Of a stretch of 64,000 bases of DNA, positions 46,273 to 55,866 are shown piece by piece (positions within the stretch are counted from its first letter, which is position 1; each line of letters starts with the position of its first letter). The stretch is taken from the NCBI RefSeq assembly GCF_000314855.2, contig NZ_KB233222.1, positions 1,932,774 to 1,996,773 on the forward strand. The letters run 5' to 3'. The stretch comes from Providencia burhodogranariea DSM 19968 (GTDB lineage: Bacteria; Pseudomonadota; Gammaproteobacteria; Enterobacterales; Enterobacteriaceae). The notes under the pieces were generated by a model. That model was not told the DNA's origin and did no database searches. It saw only the letters and a program-made list of their open reading frames with translations. Made by a program: the position numbers and the translations under genes.

Positions 46273-47283
46273 TTAAGGAAAATCAATTCGTAAAAAAGCT
46301 TGTGATGTTACTGCCCCCTCAGAAGGTTTTATTCCAGTGACACTTGCAGGAAAAACTTTTATTGTCGCATTAGCCTTGACATTATTATCTAAATAAAATG
46401 GAATAACGCTTGATAAATTATTTGGTATTAATGGTTTGTCGTTAGCATCAGTTACAATAAATCCCACATCATTATTATTCGATACAACAACATTACCTGA
46501 AACATTATTTGCCTGTAAGCGCATATTTAAATTCGTACCCGCTGCAATATTATCGCAAGTAATGGCTAAAGTACTTATTTTGGGATTAACGCCCTCAGCT
46601 TTGGCTCCTGCTGTTTTAAATGCAGCAACAGAGATATTTCCGAAATCAATCGTCAATGTTTGCCCTGCATTAATTGAACATGTTTGTGGTACGGTAATAT
46701 TTAAGTTTATATATAGATTTTGTAATATTGCTTGTTTAGATTGACAACCAAGAGGTTCACACACTCCCATATCAGCATAATAAATATTTTTCGTATATAC
46801 TCCTGTTACTATTTTTTTTGTAATTTTAATTTGAGCTTGTAAATTAATGCTGGTAAATTCTCTTTCACCTGGCGGATACTGGCTTGCCGCACACTCTTCA
46901 TTAGTAAGTAATTCAACGTTAAAGGGAGCATAAAACGTCCGATTACATTCGGGGTGTACACCTCTTACTGCTAACGAAATATATTCATCAATAGCTCTAT
47001 AGCTCCAATTAGAAGTAGCCGTTCCTGCCCGAATAACAGCTTCATCTTTATAAGACAACCACCACTGCACTCCTCCCTTATTAATTGTTGTGCTATATTT
47101 AGCCCCTCCGGTTGCAATGTTATTTGTTAATTTAACTTGTCCTATATTATTTTCCGAACTGACTAAAGTAGTTGATAATGTATTAGTAACTGTGCCACAT
47201 TGAATACATGAAGCGGCTGAATTTGCATTATTGTTTATTCCAAAAATAATTAACAACATAACAATAATATTATATAATTTCAT
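46273..47283 (-). CDS. Two-domain fimbrial tip adhesin
   Basis: 336 aa with an N-terminal signal (about 1-23, ending NSA). An N-terminal receptor-binding-type domain (about 25-185) contains several cysteines (CIQC, CNRTF, EECAAS, CEPLGC). From about residue 195 a pilin domain starts with LNITVPQTCSINAGQTLTIDFGNI and ends with FLRIDFP. That order, lectin-like domain plus pilin domain, is the structure of FimH/MrpH-like tip adhesins. The ligand cannot be predicted. It follows the usher gene by 17 bp, the usual place for an adhesin. The N-terminal domain has no sequence I recognise. Confidence 0.82.
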   Translation of the reverse strand: MKLYNIIVMLLIIFGINNNANSAASCIQCGTVTNTLSTTLVSSENNIGQVKLTNNIATGGAKYSTTINKGGVQWWLSYKDEAVIRAGTATSNWSYRAIDEYISLAVRGVHPECNRTFYAPFNVELLTNEECAASQYPPGEREFTSINLQAQIKITKKIVTGVYTKNIYYADMGVCEPLGCQSKQAILQNLYINLNITVPQTCSINAGQTLTIDFGNISVAAFKTAGAKAEGVNPKISTLAITCDNIAAGTNLNMRLQANNVSGNVVVSNNNDVGFIVTDANDKPLIPNNLSSVIPFYLDNNVKANATIKVFPASVTGIKPSEGAVTSQAFLRIDFP

Positions 47284-47300
47284 CTAAAAACCCTTTCGCT

Positions 47301-49937
47301 TTATTTACATTTTAAAATGCCATTAAATATACCACTAACCTTACTGGCATCTATTGCGTAGTTAACGTAGCACTGTTGAGTTTCATTGTTACCCCATTGA
47401 ACTTTTATTTTCCCGTGGTTAGCTAAACTTGGCATATAAACTGCGCCATCATCGGCAACAATACTAACTGAACCAGTGGCTTCATCTTTAGCTATCGCCC
47501 CAAAAGGTACAACTCCCCCGGTTTGCTGTATTAATGTTAGAAGAGCTTTTGTCCCTATATTCGTTTTAAAGCTAGCCTTAACTAAAGCACCTTCAGTCGG
47601 AACTACATTCGTAACTGAATTCTCTAGTTCAACATTATCAGGTAATTTTGTAATATCTAAAGCAACACGATTACTACGGTAAGCTGTTGCATTAGGAACA
47701 ACAGCATATCCTCTCCAATCCGTTAAAACGCCAGTTTCATTCTCAATTCCTACGTGATCAGCGCCTGGAGCTTCAATTAATATATTTGTTCGACCAAGAG
47801 GTTGGCTTAACGTGACACCATCTGCGTGAGCAATAACGCCGCCACTAATATTATAATTAATTTGCTGCCAATTTTTGCCATAACTATAACCCGCACCTAA
47901 TTCGCCATAGCCTCCACGATAGTTAGCCGATGCACTCCCTGTCGCACTCTCACCTTTATTCGTATATCCCTGCATAATATTATAATTTAAATTATTGCTT
48001 TCTAGCAGGGTACCCGATACACCTAATTGCTGAGACATTTTATTATTATTATCACGTGTCATTGTGTAAGTTGAGTAAATACTATTACTCGAGTTTGTTA
48101 TATCTAAGCCTTTGCCACCACCAAACCATCTGGTTAAAGGAATAGAAATATTTATTGCTATTCTTTTATCTGTTTCTTTTAAACCTACTGATTTGTTTTG
48201 CGACCAATTGATACCATAATTAATGTCTTCCCAGTTACCGTTATAACCCAATTGTAAAGATTGATCCGTTTCATCAGTACCCCAATAGGTTTGATGGTTT
48301 GCACTTATATATATTGAGCCATAACCTTCAATTTGTTGGCTAATATTAGCTTGAAAGCGGCCTTTTTTAGTATAATAGAGATTATGATAATCAAATATTT
48401 CTGGTTTTGTTTCTATCGGCCCATCTTGGGTTTTTAGAATATAACCACTCATTTCACGGTAACTTGTTTCACTTAATGTATAGTATCCAGCAGTGGAATA
48501 ACGATATCCCATAAGCTGAAAATTTGTACCTAATTGGTTAAGTGATTTTGCATATAAAAAACGTATTGATTGACCGTCTTTATGCTCACCATTTGGCAAT
48601 CGACTATTCGCATGTGTAATATCTGTTGAAATAGCTCCCCATGCGCCTAAGTTTTTCCCGGCTCCAATTGCAAAAGCACGATAATTATCAGATAACTGTG
48701 AACCACCATAAACAGTAACACTCTCTGGTAATCCCCAACTTAAAGTGCCTTGCCAAAAATCAGGTTCAGTTTGCAATGAAGAACCTGAGCGATATTTAGC
48801 CGCTGTTACTTCATATTTTATACGACCTTCTCGTTGTAACATTGGTACAGCAGAATATGGGACAGTAAATTGATTGATAGTGCCATTATTTTCACTGACC
48901 GTTACGTCTAAATTACCACTGCTCGATGTTGCGTATAAATCTTTAATTTCAAATGCACCCGGAGGAACGTAGGATTGATAAATTACATAACCGTTTTGGC
49001 GAATAGTGACTTGTGCATTACTATTTGCAACTCCTCTAACCGTTGGCGCAAATCCTCTCATACTATCTGGTAGCATATTATCATCAGAGGCAAGCATAAC
49101 GCCTCTAAATCCGACACTATCGAAAATATCACCTTCAGTAAAACTATCACCAATTGTTAATTGACTTTTTAATGGAATTATCGCTTTTTGCGCATATGTT
49201 CTTATATTATTCCAACGGCTGTTAGTCGTATTTTTGCTAGATGAATGATTCCACGTACTATCATTTTTAAAACGCCAAGATCCAATATTTAACCCTGATT
49301 GCAAATTTAAGAAATAATTATTATATTTTTCATTATTATTGGTGTTTTTACTGTTACTCCCCGTTAAACTATAATTAAGTAAAAATGCATTTATACCTGA
49401 TTGCCATTGAGAAGGTGGTATATACCCTCGTACATTATTCATAAATGCCACTTGTGGAATATTTAGAAATAACTTTTGACTTTCAAAATCAAATTTTGAT
49501 AAAGATTTATCAAATGTCGAATAAAAATCAACACACTCACTATTCTTGAAAAGAACAATATTATTAATATCAATATTTTGATTTTTAAACCAATCTATAG
49601 ATAAGCATGGAATTAGCCCAGTATCATCGTTTAGATTTATTACTTTACTTTCAACCGGGATATTAACAAAATTTACATCTTGCGTTCCAACGTACTCATC
49701 ATTAAGATAAACTTCTACCCGATACTGGCCTGCTGATTGTCCTAATCCTTTATCAAATCGACTTAAATCAGCAACCTCATTTGGATTACCTGATAAAAAT
49801 GCAGGGTTAAAAAATTCATTAGAATAGACTGATTTAATATTTATAAAATAACCTGCTGTTATTACGCATGAAATAATTATTATTTTTTGGCTTAGTATCG
49901 TTTTTTTAAAACGTTTAGGCAGACTTATATTCTGCAT
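47301..49937 (-). CDS. Fimbrial outer-membrane usher
   Basis: 878-aa FimD/PapC-family usher that secretes and assembles pilins. After the signal (about 1-38) comes the N-terminal periplasmic domain (FFNPAFLSGNPNEVADLSRFDKG and YRVEVYLNDEYVG). The 24-strand pore includes GDSFTEGDIFDSVGFRGVMLASDDNMLPDSMRGFAP and then VRGVANSNAQVTIRQNGYVIY, the plug segment. Two C-terminal domains end with FNGILKCK and the Cys pair (QQCYVNY, LKC). It follows the chaperone gene by 40 bp. All domains are intact, so the system looks functional apart from the pilin break downstream. Confidence 0.96.
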   Translation of the reverse strand: MQNISLPKRFKKTILSQKIIIISCVITAGYFINIKSVYSNEFFNPAFLSGNPNEVADLSRFDKGLGQSAGQYRVEVYLNDEYVGTQDVNFVNIPVESKVINLNDDTGLIPCLSIDWFKNQNIDINNIVLFKNSECVDFYSTFDKSLSKFDFESQKLFLNIPQVAFMNNVRGYIPPSQWQSGINAFLLNYSLTGSNSKNTNNNEKYNNYFLNLQSGLNIGSWRFKNDSTWNHSSSKNTTNSRWNNIRTYAQKAIIPLKSQLTIGDSFTEGDIFDSVGFRGVMLASDDNMLPDSMRGFAPTVRGVANSNAQVTIRQNGYVIYQSYVPPGAFEIKDLYATSSSGNLDVTVSENNGTINQFTVPYSAVPMLQREGRIKYEVTAAKYRSGSSLQTEPDFWQGTLSWGLPESVTVYGGSQLSDNYRAFAIGAGKNLGAWGAISTDITHANSRLPNGEHKDGQSIRFLYAKSLNQLGTNFQLMGYRYSTAGYYTLSETSYREMSGYILKTQDGPIETKPEIFDYHNLYYTKKGRFQANISQQIEGYGSIYISANHQTYWGTDETDQSLQLGYNGNWEDINYGINWSQNKSVGLKETDKRIAINISIPLTRWFGGGKGLDITNSSNSIYSTYTMTRDNNNKMSQQLGVSGTLLESNNLNYNIMQGYTNKGESATGSASANYRGGYGELGAGYSYGKNWQQINYNISGGVIAHADGVTLSQPLGRTNILIEAPGADHVGIENETGVLTDWRGYAVVPNATAYRSNRVALDITKLPDNVELENSVTNVVPTEGALVKASFKTNIGTKALLTLIQQTGGVVPFGAIAKDEATGSVSIVADDGAVYMPSLANHGKIKVQWGNNETQQCYVNYAIDASKVSGIFNGILKCK

Positions 49938-49977
49938 AATATCAACTCCAGGATCAAAGAAATGTAAACCGGATAGT

Positions 49978-50682
49978 CTAATTTAGATTAGTTTCAATTA
50001 ATGGCGTATTTGCCCCATAGTCATTGATAGTCTGGTAAGATAATCTTCCCATAGTACCCCTAGGCAGCTTAATGCGTTTATTAGATAATGGTGACACCAT
50101 AGTACTTGCAACCTCATTATTACCAATTTTCATATTAATAATTGTTAAATAGTATGGAGTTGGATTATCTATATTTAGCTCATCATTGACTCTATTAAAT
50201 TTAAGCATTTTATATGCTTCCCCGGATTTCATTGTTAACCCTTCAGGTCTCACAAAAATTTTAACTCTTGCTAACACTGCTATTTGTAATACATTTTTAT
50301 CTTCAATTTCAGTACGATCAATAGAGGGTATCGCTTTACTATTTAACCAAAATAAGCTTTCTCTATCTTTTGGTAAATTAGCGCCCGCATTAATAATTCG
50401 AATCGTATTTTCACTTTTAGGCTTACTAACAAATAATGGTGGCGTAATAATAAAATCCTTTGTCTTTTTGTCTGAAGAGTCATCTACCCAAGATTGAATT
50501 AAAAATCTATTCTTTTCATCAGTATTATTTATAGCTAATGAAATCTGCTTTGCTTCTAGTGGATAAATAATTCTTGTCGCACCTAATGCTATTCCTCCAG
50601 CCACGGAAACTGTTGGCATAACAAATGCAATAACTGGCATTAAAAAGTATATTTTTTTTATCAATGATATAAGTTTTGACAT
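49978..50682 (-). CDS. Periplasmic fimbrial chaperone (PapD-like)
   Basis: 234-aa chaperone with a signal of about 28 residues (ends TVSVAG). Two immunoglobulin-like domains: IALGATRIIYPLEAKQISLAINNTDEKNRFLIQSWV has the conserved Arg (in ATRIIYP) that anchors pilin C-termini, and NTIRIINAGANLPKDRESLFWLN carries the RESLFWLN family signature. A conserved Lys follows in VKIFVRP. It supplies missing strands to pilins in the periplasm and hands them to the usher encoded next (40 bp). Identity is clear. Confidence 0.95.
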   Translation of the reverse strand: MSKLISLIKKIYFLMPVIAFVMPTVSVAGGIALGATRIIYPLEAKQISLAINNTDEKNRFLIQSWVDDSSDKKTKDFIITPPLFVSKPKSENTIRIINAGANLPKDRESLFWLNSKAIPSIDRTEIEDKNVLQIAVLARVKIFVRPEGLTMKSGEAYKMLKFNRVNDELNIDNPTPYYLTIINMKIGNNEVASTMVSPLSNKRIKLPRGTMGRLSYQTINDYGANTPLIETNLN

Positions 50683-50717
50683 ATTTATTTAGTCCATAAA
50701 GTTAAAAACATTACATT

Positions 50718-51260
50718 TTATTCATATATTAAATTAAACCATAATGATGCATTTGCCTTTCCACCAATGACTTGCATATCTGTCGCTCTGTATCTGGCAT
50801 TAAAACTCAAAATACTTTCACCTTCGTGAAAAGAAATCCACTTTGTTGGTAGCATGTTAGGTAATATTATTTCACCATTAGTATCAAATAAGGCTATTCC
50901 AACTCCCTTCGCTGCAGCGTCACTTTGCTCTAATTTAAATATTTGAGGGTCTCTATCATTAATACTACCGAACACTGAAATGCTAACTTTTTCACTAATA
51001 GCGGTACTACAGTCCGTGAGTTTAATTTTAAAAGTGACTGGTTCTGTATAACTTCCCGCACCTTTAAATTGGTTAGTCCTGAGCTTCCCCATATTAATGA
51101 TGTTTTGCTCATCTTCCGTTGAAACAGAACATCCGGCTTCCACTAAACCACCTCGTAAATGAACCATTCCACCATCAATAATCACATGATGTTTATCTCC
51201 AGCTAATACATGAAACGATGCACTACATAATACAACGATTAGGCTTATTAATTTATACAT
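50718..51260 (-). CDS. Minor fimbrial subunit
   Basis: 180 aa from the ATG at 51260 (MYKLISLIVVLCSASFHVLAG), which begins a typical signal peptide; 16 upstream in-frame codons are not needed and GGAG precedes this ATG. The mature chain has pilin features: a first Cys in EAGCSVSTEDE, the partner Cys in KLTDCSTAISE, and a C-terminal end LWFNLIYE with the penultimate Tyr. It is probably a minor or adaptor subunit, because the preceding gene has the features of the major pilin. It lies 86 bp after the major pilin gene and 35 bp before the chaperone gene. Confidence 0.88.
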   Translation of the reverse strand: MYKLISLIVVLCSASFHVLAGDKHHVIIDGGMVHLRGGLVEAGCSVSTEDEQNIINMGKLRTNQFKGAGSYTEPVTFKIKLTDCSTAISEKVSISVFGSINDRDPQIFKLEQSDAAAKGVGIALFDTNGEIILPNMLPTKWISFHEGESILSFNARYRATDMQVIGGKANASLWFNLIYE

Positions 51261-51346
51261 TATACTAGTACTCCAATTGGCAAATAGTGGCCGAGAAACC
51301 TCAGCCACTAATAAAGCGCATAAGGATCGCGTATTAATAATAAACT

Positions 51347-51907
51347 TTATTCATATTGCATCGTAAAAGTAGCATCTGCATCCGCTGCACCAGGCGTTAC
51401 TACAGCCTTCGTTGATATATAATTAGCAGAAAAATTAAGTACATTAGCACCATCCACTAAATTCTGAGCCGTAGAAAACACTGAGCCATCTGGTTTCAAA
51501 ACTTGACCGAGGTGATCAGCAATTTGAATACCGACACCACTAGCAGCGCCAGCTGAACCACCACCAATATTGCTAGTAGATAGTGCTGTAACATTATCTG
51601 CTGTTGTTAATCCTGAGAATGAAACAGAGACTTTCTTAGAAACTGTGGTATCACAATCTTCTAATTTAATAGAAAAAGGTACGTTACCTGATTTTTTACC
51701 TACAGCATCAAAAAATGCTGACCTGTATTGCCCCATATTTACAGTTTGGTTCGTTGAATTAGCACTTACCGCACATGCTGCATTTACGATTGTGCCTGTA
51801 AAATGGACAGTTCCGCCTGTTACTGTTGTCGCTGCAACGCCTAAACCACTTGCTGACAATACTGTTAATCCGATCACAGATTTAATTAAACGTTGTTTGT
51901 TCAACAT
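51347..51907 (-). CDS. Major fimbrial subunit (FimA/MrpA-like pilin)
   Basis: 186 aa from the ATG at 51907; another ATG three codons upstream abuts the GAGGA ribosome-binding site, so the second one has better spacing. The signal ends GLGVAA and the mature chain starts about TTVTGGTVHFTGTIVNAACAVS, a standard pilin beta-strand with the first Cys, and KLEDCDTTVS carries the second. The end reads ADATFTMQYE. It is Gly-, Ala- and Thr-rich, as in major rod pilins. It is the first structural gene, 124 bp after the MrpJ-like regulator gene. The upstream gap could contain a promoter or a processing site. Confidence 0.9.
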   Translation of the reverse strand: MLNKQRLIKSVIGLTVLSASGLGVAATTVTGGTVHFTGTIVNAACAVSANSTNQTVNMGQYRSAFFDAVGKKSGNVPFSIKLEDCDTTVSKKVSVSFSGLTTADNVTALSTSNIGGGSAGAASGVGIQIADHLGQVLKPDGSVFSTAQNLVDGANVLNFSANYISTKAVVTPGAADADATFTMQYE

Positions 51908-52030
51908 ACGTGTCATTCCTCATATTAATATTTTAATTATGGTTAAAAATAGCGAAACTAACATTAGTTCACTACGACATAAGCATCCTTGTTATTTTAT
52001 TCTGAAAATACACCAATAGTTTTATATCCC

Positions 52031-52321
52031 TTATAAACCTCCAAATGATGAATCTGAATAAAATCCTTTTAATTCATTAAAAATACCCTCAACTTCCTTA
52101 GAGTTCATATTTAATGCATAGAAAAATTTAAACAATATAATAATATTGAAATTTGTAAGCCCGTTTTCATAACGAGATACTTGTTGTTGGCTTATACCTA
52201 ACAGTTTTGATAGCTCTAACTCACTAATCTTTTGCTCTTTTCTTCTTAGCCTAAAAAGTGTTCCTAAATATTTATTAGCATCGTACGATGTGAAAAATCT
52301 TACACTTTCTATCATTTGCAT
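52031..52321 (-). CDS. MrpJ-family XRE-type regulator
   Basis: 96-aa helix-turn-helix protein: LGTLFRLRRKEQKISELELSKLLGISQQQVSRYENG, with the recognition helix SQQQVSRYENG. That SQQQ-x-SRYE motif is the mark of MrpJ and its paralogues, which are encoded with fimbrial operons in Proteus and relatives and repress flhDC, turning motility off when fimbriae are made. It lies upstream of the major pilin in the same direction rather than at the operon end as mrpJ does. A 1.2-kb AT-rich region lies upstream. DNA targets are inferred only. Confidence 0.85.
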   Translation of the reverse strand: MQMIESVRFFTSYDANKYLGTLFRLRRKEQKISELELSKLLGISQQQVSRYENGLTNFNIIILFKFFYALNMNSKEVEGIFNELKGFYSDSSFGGL

Positions 52322-53490
52322 AAAACTACCTTTTCTTTTTGATACTACGTTTGTTGTAAATAGTTTTATTAGACAAGATAAAACTTTGCTAAATTTAATT
52401 TATTCTTAATCATACTTACAGTTCATTACCTAAATCCAATCGTTATTTGCCTTAATTTCACGATGTCATAATAGAAGCCATCTATTGATGAGTAAAAAAA
52501 AATTAATCATCAGTATCAACATAAGAAAAAAGCAAAATTAAACCATTAAAATCAACTAATTAACAAAATACGCAGTTATAAAAAAACAGAGCTGAAATAT
52601 TTTGAAACATTTAAACCTCATTGATTTAATCTAAAATTTACAATTACCCAACCATATTTTTTTATTTATCCAAATAACATGAAATATTTAAATCTTAATT
52701 TGATTACTAAATGAAAAAACAAACAAACACTAGAATTAATTATTTCAATAAAAGTAAAAAATAATTTTAATCAGATATCACCTATTGATTATAAGCTAAA
52801 TTTGAATTATTCGAGAAGCATTGTCAAATACAAATAGATTAAAAACAAAAATACCCAAAAAAAACCATGGAAATTAACAACCACAATCCAATGCTTAATT
52901 TTAAACAAAATTAATAATATTAAAAAATAATATCCAACCTATATGGTGTATTAATTTAGTTTTAATTAAATGAATTTCAATGCCAATACAATAATTTAAT
53001 CAAAAAAACATTTTCTTTATAAAACTCATGAACATCTTCTCTTAATGACCATATGCTATTTTTAAATTGATATTAATTATCTTATGGGGATTATTCCAAA
53101 TTTAACATTTAAAAATCACACTATCCGATAGAAATTTAGATTTAATTTCATCTTTATTGAATATTAAATGATTTCATTAATAACTTTATTTGATTGTCAT
53201 ATATAGATAACAATAGCCACCTTTATCATAGCGGCGGCAAGATCTATGATTAGGCTTACAGTACATAAGCACTATTTGGTATCATTTGGACGAATAAACA
53301 CTAATATTCATACTGTCGAAAGCAGCCTCTTATTATTGATCAGACATGTATCTTACTGTTTGGCATCCATATAGATTCACTACATAAGTAATGATTTAGA
53401 CGCATTGGCTTAATTAATGGCAATTTTAGCTGACATAAGCACCACTTTGATTGCTTAGTAATCACTTGAGCTCTTTTTTTATATTTGTGC
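52322..53490. other. AT-rich region upstream of the fimbrial operon
   Basis: About 1.2 kb, most of it extremely AT-rich, with no supported gene and no obvious inverted-repeat pair of the fim/mrp switch type. From 53220 on the composition is higher in GC and contains partial repeats (GTGCTTATGT twice on the minus strand), possibly debris of an old insertion, but nothing identifiable. It presumably carries the fimbrial promoter. Confidence 0.5.
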
Positions 53491-53519
53491 TTTACAAGCC
53501 TGAGCAGGATAGGTAATAT
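53491..53519 (+). promoter_or_regulatory. Sigma-70 promoter of tRNA-Asn copy 2
   Basis: TTTACA (53491-53496), 17-bp spacer, TAATAT (53514-53519), then the same leader (TCGCCTCG) as copy 1. The leaders of copies 1 and 2 differ at only a few positions. Confidence 0.8.
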
Positions 53520-53545
53520 TCGCCTCGTTCTCAGGAACAACCAAT

Positions 53546-53621
53546 TCCTCCATAGTTCAGTCGGTAGAACGGCGGACTGTTAATCCGTATGTCGCTGGTT
53601 CAAGTCCAGCTGGAGGAGCCA
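53546..53621 (+). tRNA. tRNA-Asn (GUU), copy 2
   Basis: 76 nt with CCA encoded, anticodon GTT at 53579-53581. It is identical to copies 1 and 3 except for A instead of G in the T-loop (TTCAAGT, position 57), a purine change that still fits a normal T-loop. Confidence 0.98.
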
Positions 53622-53626
53622 AATTT

Positions 53627-53653
53627 AAAAAGCCCGCTTAATGCGGGCTTTTT
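53627..53653 (+). terminator. Terminator of tRNA-Asn copy 2
   Basis: Stem AAAAAGCCCGC (53627-53637) / GCGGGCTTTTT (53643-53653), 5 bp after the tRNA. The 3' flank matches that of copy 1. Confidence 0.92.
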
Positions 53654-53801
53654 GCTATTCTGTAGTTGCTCATTATTTTTGATAAATATTCATACTAAAC
53701 ATTTTAGTTATCCAAAAAACGTGTTTAGCTCGCACATTCGATGAAACTTACAGCAATTCGATCACAGAACAGCCAAACAAACATTTTTTTAAGTTTCTCC
53801 T

Positions 53802-53830
53802 TTGACATTTCGAATCGGTGGCGCTAATAT
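53802..53830 (+). promoter_or_regulatory. Sigma-70 promoter of tRNA-Asn copy 3
   Basis: TTGACA (53802-53807), 17-bp spacer, TAATAT (53825-53830) with a short GC-containing discriminator, 19 bp before the tRNA. Confidence 0.85.
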
Positions 53831-53849
53831 CCACCTCGCTTTAAGGAGT

Positions 53850-53925
53850 TCCTCCATAGTTCAGTCGGTAGAACGGCGGACTGTTAATCCGTATGTCGCT
53901 GGTTCGAGTCCAGCTGGAGGAGCCA
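53850..53925 (+). tRNA. tRNA-Asn (GUU), copy 3
   Basis: 76 nt with CCA encoded, anticodon GTT at 53883-53885, identical to copy 1. No strong hairpin with a T-run follows it directly; its flanks differ from those of copies 1 and 2. It is 186 bp before pyrC. Confidence 0.98.
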
Positions 53926-54111
53926 ACTTAAAGTCTTATATTTATATACTCCGATTAATTCCTGATTACCTTCTAATATACATTTACACACCCACTTACC
54001 TAAAAGATAATTGTTAATTAACATAGCTATTTTTTGGCTTTCGTTTTATTATTCTATCCCGGCTTGAGCATCTAGCTCATCAAATTTCCTACCCTTTACG
54101 GAGCCGGTTTC

Positions 54112-55161
54112 ATGACTACTGTAACAACTTTAAAAATCCGCCGCCCAGACGATTGGCATGTTCATTTTCGTGATGATGATATGCTAAAAACTGTTGTCCC
54201 TTATACTAGCCAATTTTTCGGTCGTGCCATTGTCATGCCAAACCTTACCCCTCCAATTACTACGATTGAGATGGCAAAATCCTATCGTGAACGAATTATA
54301 CAAGCCGTTCCCGTAGGCCATAAATTTACACCATTGATGACCTGCTATTTGACTGATACCACAGATCCTGATGAGCTTATTCGTGGTTTCAATGAAGGAG
54401 TCTTCACTGCGTGTAAACTTTACCCTGCAAATGCAACAACCAATTCAAGCCATGGCGTTTCTGATATCAAAAATATTTACTCTACCCTTGCTGCGATGGA
54501 ACAAGCAGGTATGCCATTACTCATTCATGGTGAAGTCACTGCAAGTAATATTGATATTTTTGATCGTGAAGCACGCTTTATTGAATTAGTCATGCAACCT
54601 CTGAGAAAGGATTTCCCTAAATTAAAAATCGTTTTTGAGCACATCACGACAAAAGAAGCTGCTCAATACGTTCAAGATGCAGATGACTATTTGGCAGCAA
54701 CATTAACACCACAACACTTAATGTTTAATCGTAATCATATGCTCGTTGGTGGTGTTCGTCCTCATTTATTCTGCTTGCCAATCCTGAAGCGTAATGTTCA
54801 CCAAGAAGCTTTACGTACCGCTGTTGCTTCTGGTAATGACCGCTTCTTTTTAGGTACTGATACAGCCCCCCATGCTCAACATCGTAAAGAATCATCCTGT
54901 GGCTGTGCCGGTGTTTTCAATGCACCGACTGCACTTGCGGCATACGCAACTGTGTTTGAAGAACTTGGCGCATTATCACATTTTGAAGCATTTTGTTCAT
55001 TAAATGGTCCTAAGTTCTATAATTTGCCCGTGAATGATGGCTATATTCAGCTAACAAAAGAAGAAAACATCACTACCCAGTCAATTGATTGTGGTGACGA
55101 TAAATTAATACCTTTCCTTGCCGGTGAAGATTCTCGTTGGACCGTACGCATTATTGATTAA
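54112..55161 (+). CDS. pyrC: Dihydroorotase PyrC
   Basis: Catalyses ring closure of carbamoyl aspartate to dihydroorotate in pyrimidine synthesis. It is 349 aa (E. coli 348). The zinc ligands are in DDWHVHFRD (His16, His18), the carboxylated bridging Lys102 in [18 protein letters not shown], further ligands in IHGEVT and [12 protein letters not shown], and the catalytic Asp in [20 protein letters not shown]. It matches the type II enterobacterial enzyme throughout. The start ATG has GGAG about 9 bp upstream. It is followed by a strong terminator. Confidence 0.98.
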   Translation: MTTVTTLKIRRPDDWHVHFRDDDMLKTVVPYTSQFFGRAIVMPNLTPPITTIEMAKSYRERIIQAVPVGHKFTPLMTCYLTDTTDPDELIRGFNEGVFTACKLYPANATTNSSHGVSDIKNIYSTLAAMEQAGMPLLIHGEVTASNIDIFDREARFIELVMQPLRKDFPKLKIVFEHITTKEAAQYVQDADDYLAATLTPQHLMFNRNHMLVGGVRPHLFCLPILKRNVHQEALRTAVASGNDRFFLGTDTAPHAQHRKESSCGCAGVFNAPTALAAYATVFEELGALSHFEAFCSLNGPKFYNLPVNDGYIQLTKEENITTQSIDCGDDKLIPFLAGEDSRWTVRIID

Positions 55162-55168
55162 CGCATTT

Positions 55169-55194
55169 AAACGGAAAGCCCATGCTTTCCGTTT
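55169..55194 (+). terminator. Terminator of pyrC
   Basis: An 11-bp stem AAACGGAAAGC / GCTTTCCGTTT with a 4-nt loop starts 7 bp after the pyrC stop, followed by ATTTAGC. Good Rho-independent terminator. Confidence 0.85.
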
Positions 55195-55364
55195 ATTTAG
55201 CTTACTGCTTCTTTTTTGCATAATCTGTCATTTATATGTAAAAAATTTTTATTTCCTTTCCTATTATAAAAATCCCCTTATACTGATTGATACTCGACAT
55301 GAGTATTTCGCCCTTAGTCAGTTATCGATATATATTTATCACGCATTATGATTAGGAGGTGTCT

Positions 55365-55619
55365 ATGAATAGAAAAAATGACGTAATTCAGACCCACTCT
55401 GTTGTTGGCTGGGACATCAGCACCGTTGATGCATATGATGCGATGATGTTACGTTTGCATTACCTTCCAGAAAAAAGTGAAAATATTGAGAGTGCCATTG
55501 TTGATAAAACAATGTGGTTAACAACCGATGTAGCCAGACAACTTATCGATATTCTACAAGCAGGCATTGATAAAATTGAATCCGGCGATTATGTAGAACC
55601 TGACTTTAAAACACACTAG
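55365..55619 (+). CDS. bssS: Biofilm regulator BssS
   Basis: Small regulator (also called YceP), linked in E. coli to biofilm formation through signal (AI-2, indole) pathways; its mechanism is not established. The ATG at 55365 is preceded by AGGAGG; the GTG two codons upstream overlaps it. That gives 84 aa, the same length as E. coli. Conserved blocks: IQTHSVVGWDISTVDAYDAMMLRLHY and WLTTDVARQLIDILQAGIDKIESGDY. It follows pyrC, as in the E. coli pyrC/dinI/bssS area, but without dinI. A 10-bp hairpin at 55630-55655 follows the stop. Confidence 0.95.
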   Translation: MNRKNDVIQTHSVVGWDISTVDAYDAMMLRLHYLPEKSENIESAIVDKTMWLTTDVARQLIDILQAGIDKIESGDYVEPDFKTH

Positions 55620-55629
55620 TGAAAATAAT

Positions 55630-55655
55630 GGATATTTGGGATTAGCCAAATATCC
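55630..55655 (+). terminator. Hairpin after bssS
   Basis: A 10-bp stem GGATATTTGG / CCAAATATCC with a 6-nt loop, 11 bp after the stop; no strong T-run, so the terminator call is moderate. The rest of the gap to 55866 is AT-rich. Confidence 0.6.
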
Positions 55656-55866
55656 ATTAATCGCATGCTTGAATACGTTATTAATACACATTTCATATGA
55701 GAAAGAAAAATACAAAATAATCAAAAATAATAATATCTATGCCAATAATAATTAAATAGTTAATTAGAAACATAAATTAATAAAATTGTTTTTTATAAAT
55801 TAGCTCATTGACTTTCATATCAATTTCAATCTATTGTAATAGCCTTTTCGAACAAGGATGTTCCCT

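Noticed and set aside
52322..53490. Invertible promoter element of the fim/mrp type
   Set aside because: I found no pair of inverted repeats and no tyrosine recombinase gene of the fimB/mrpI type next to the operon.
53340..53540. Minus-strand open frame of 66 codons before tRNA-Asn copy 2
   Set aside because: It overlaps the tRNA promoter, shows no recognisable protein family and its higher GC segment has only vague internal repeats; an old insertion cannot be demonstrated.
53802..54017. Plus-strand open frame across tRNA-Asn copy 3
   Set aside because: It runs straight through the promoter and the tRNA gene, so it is a chance frame.
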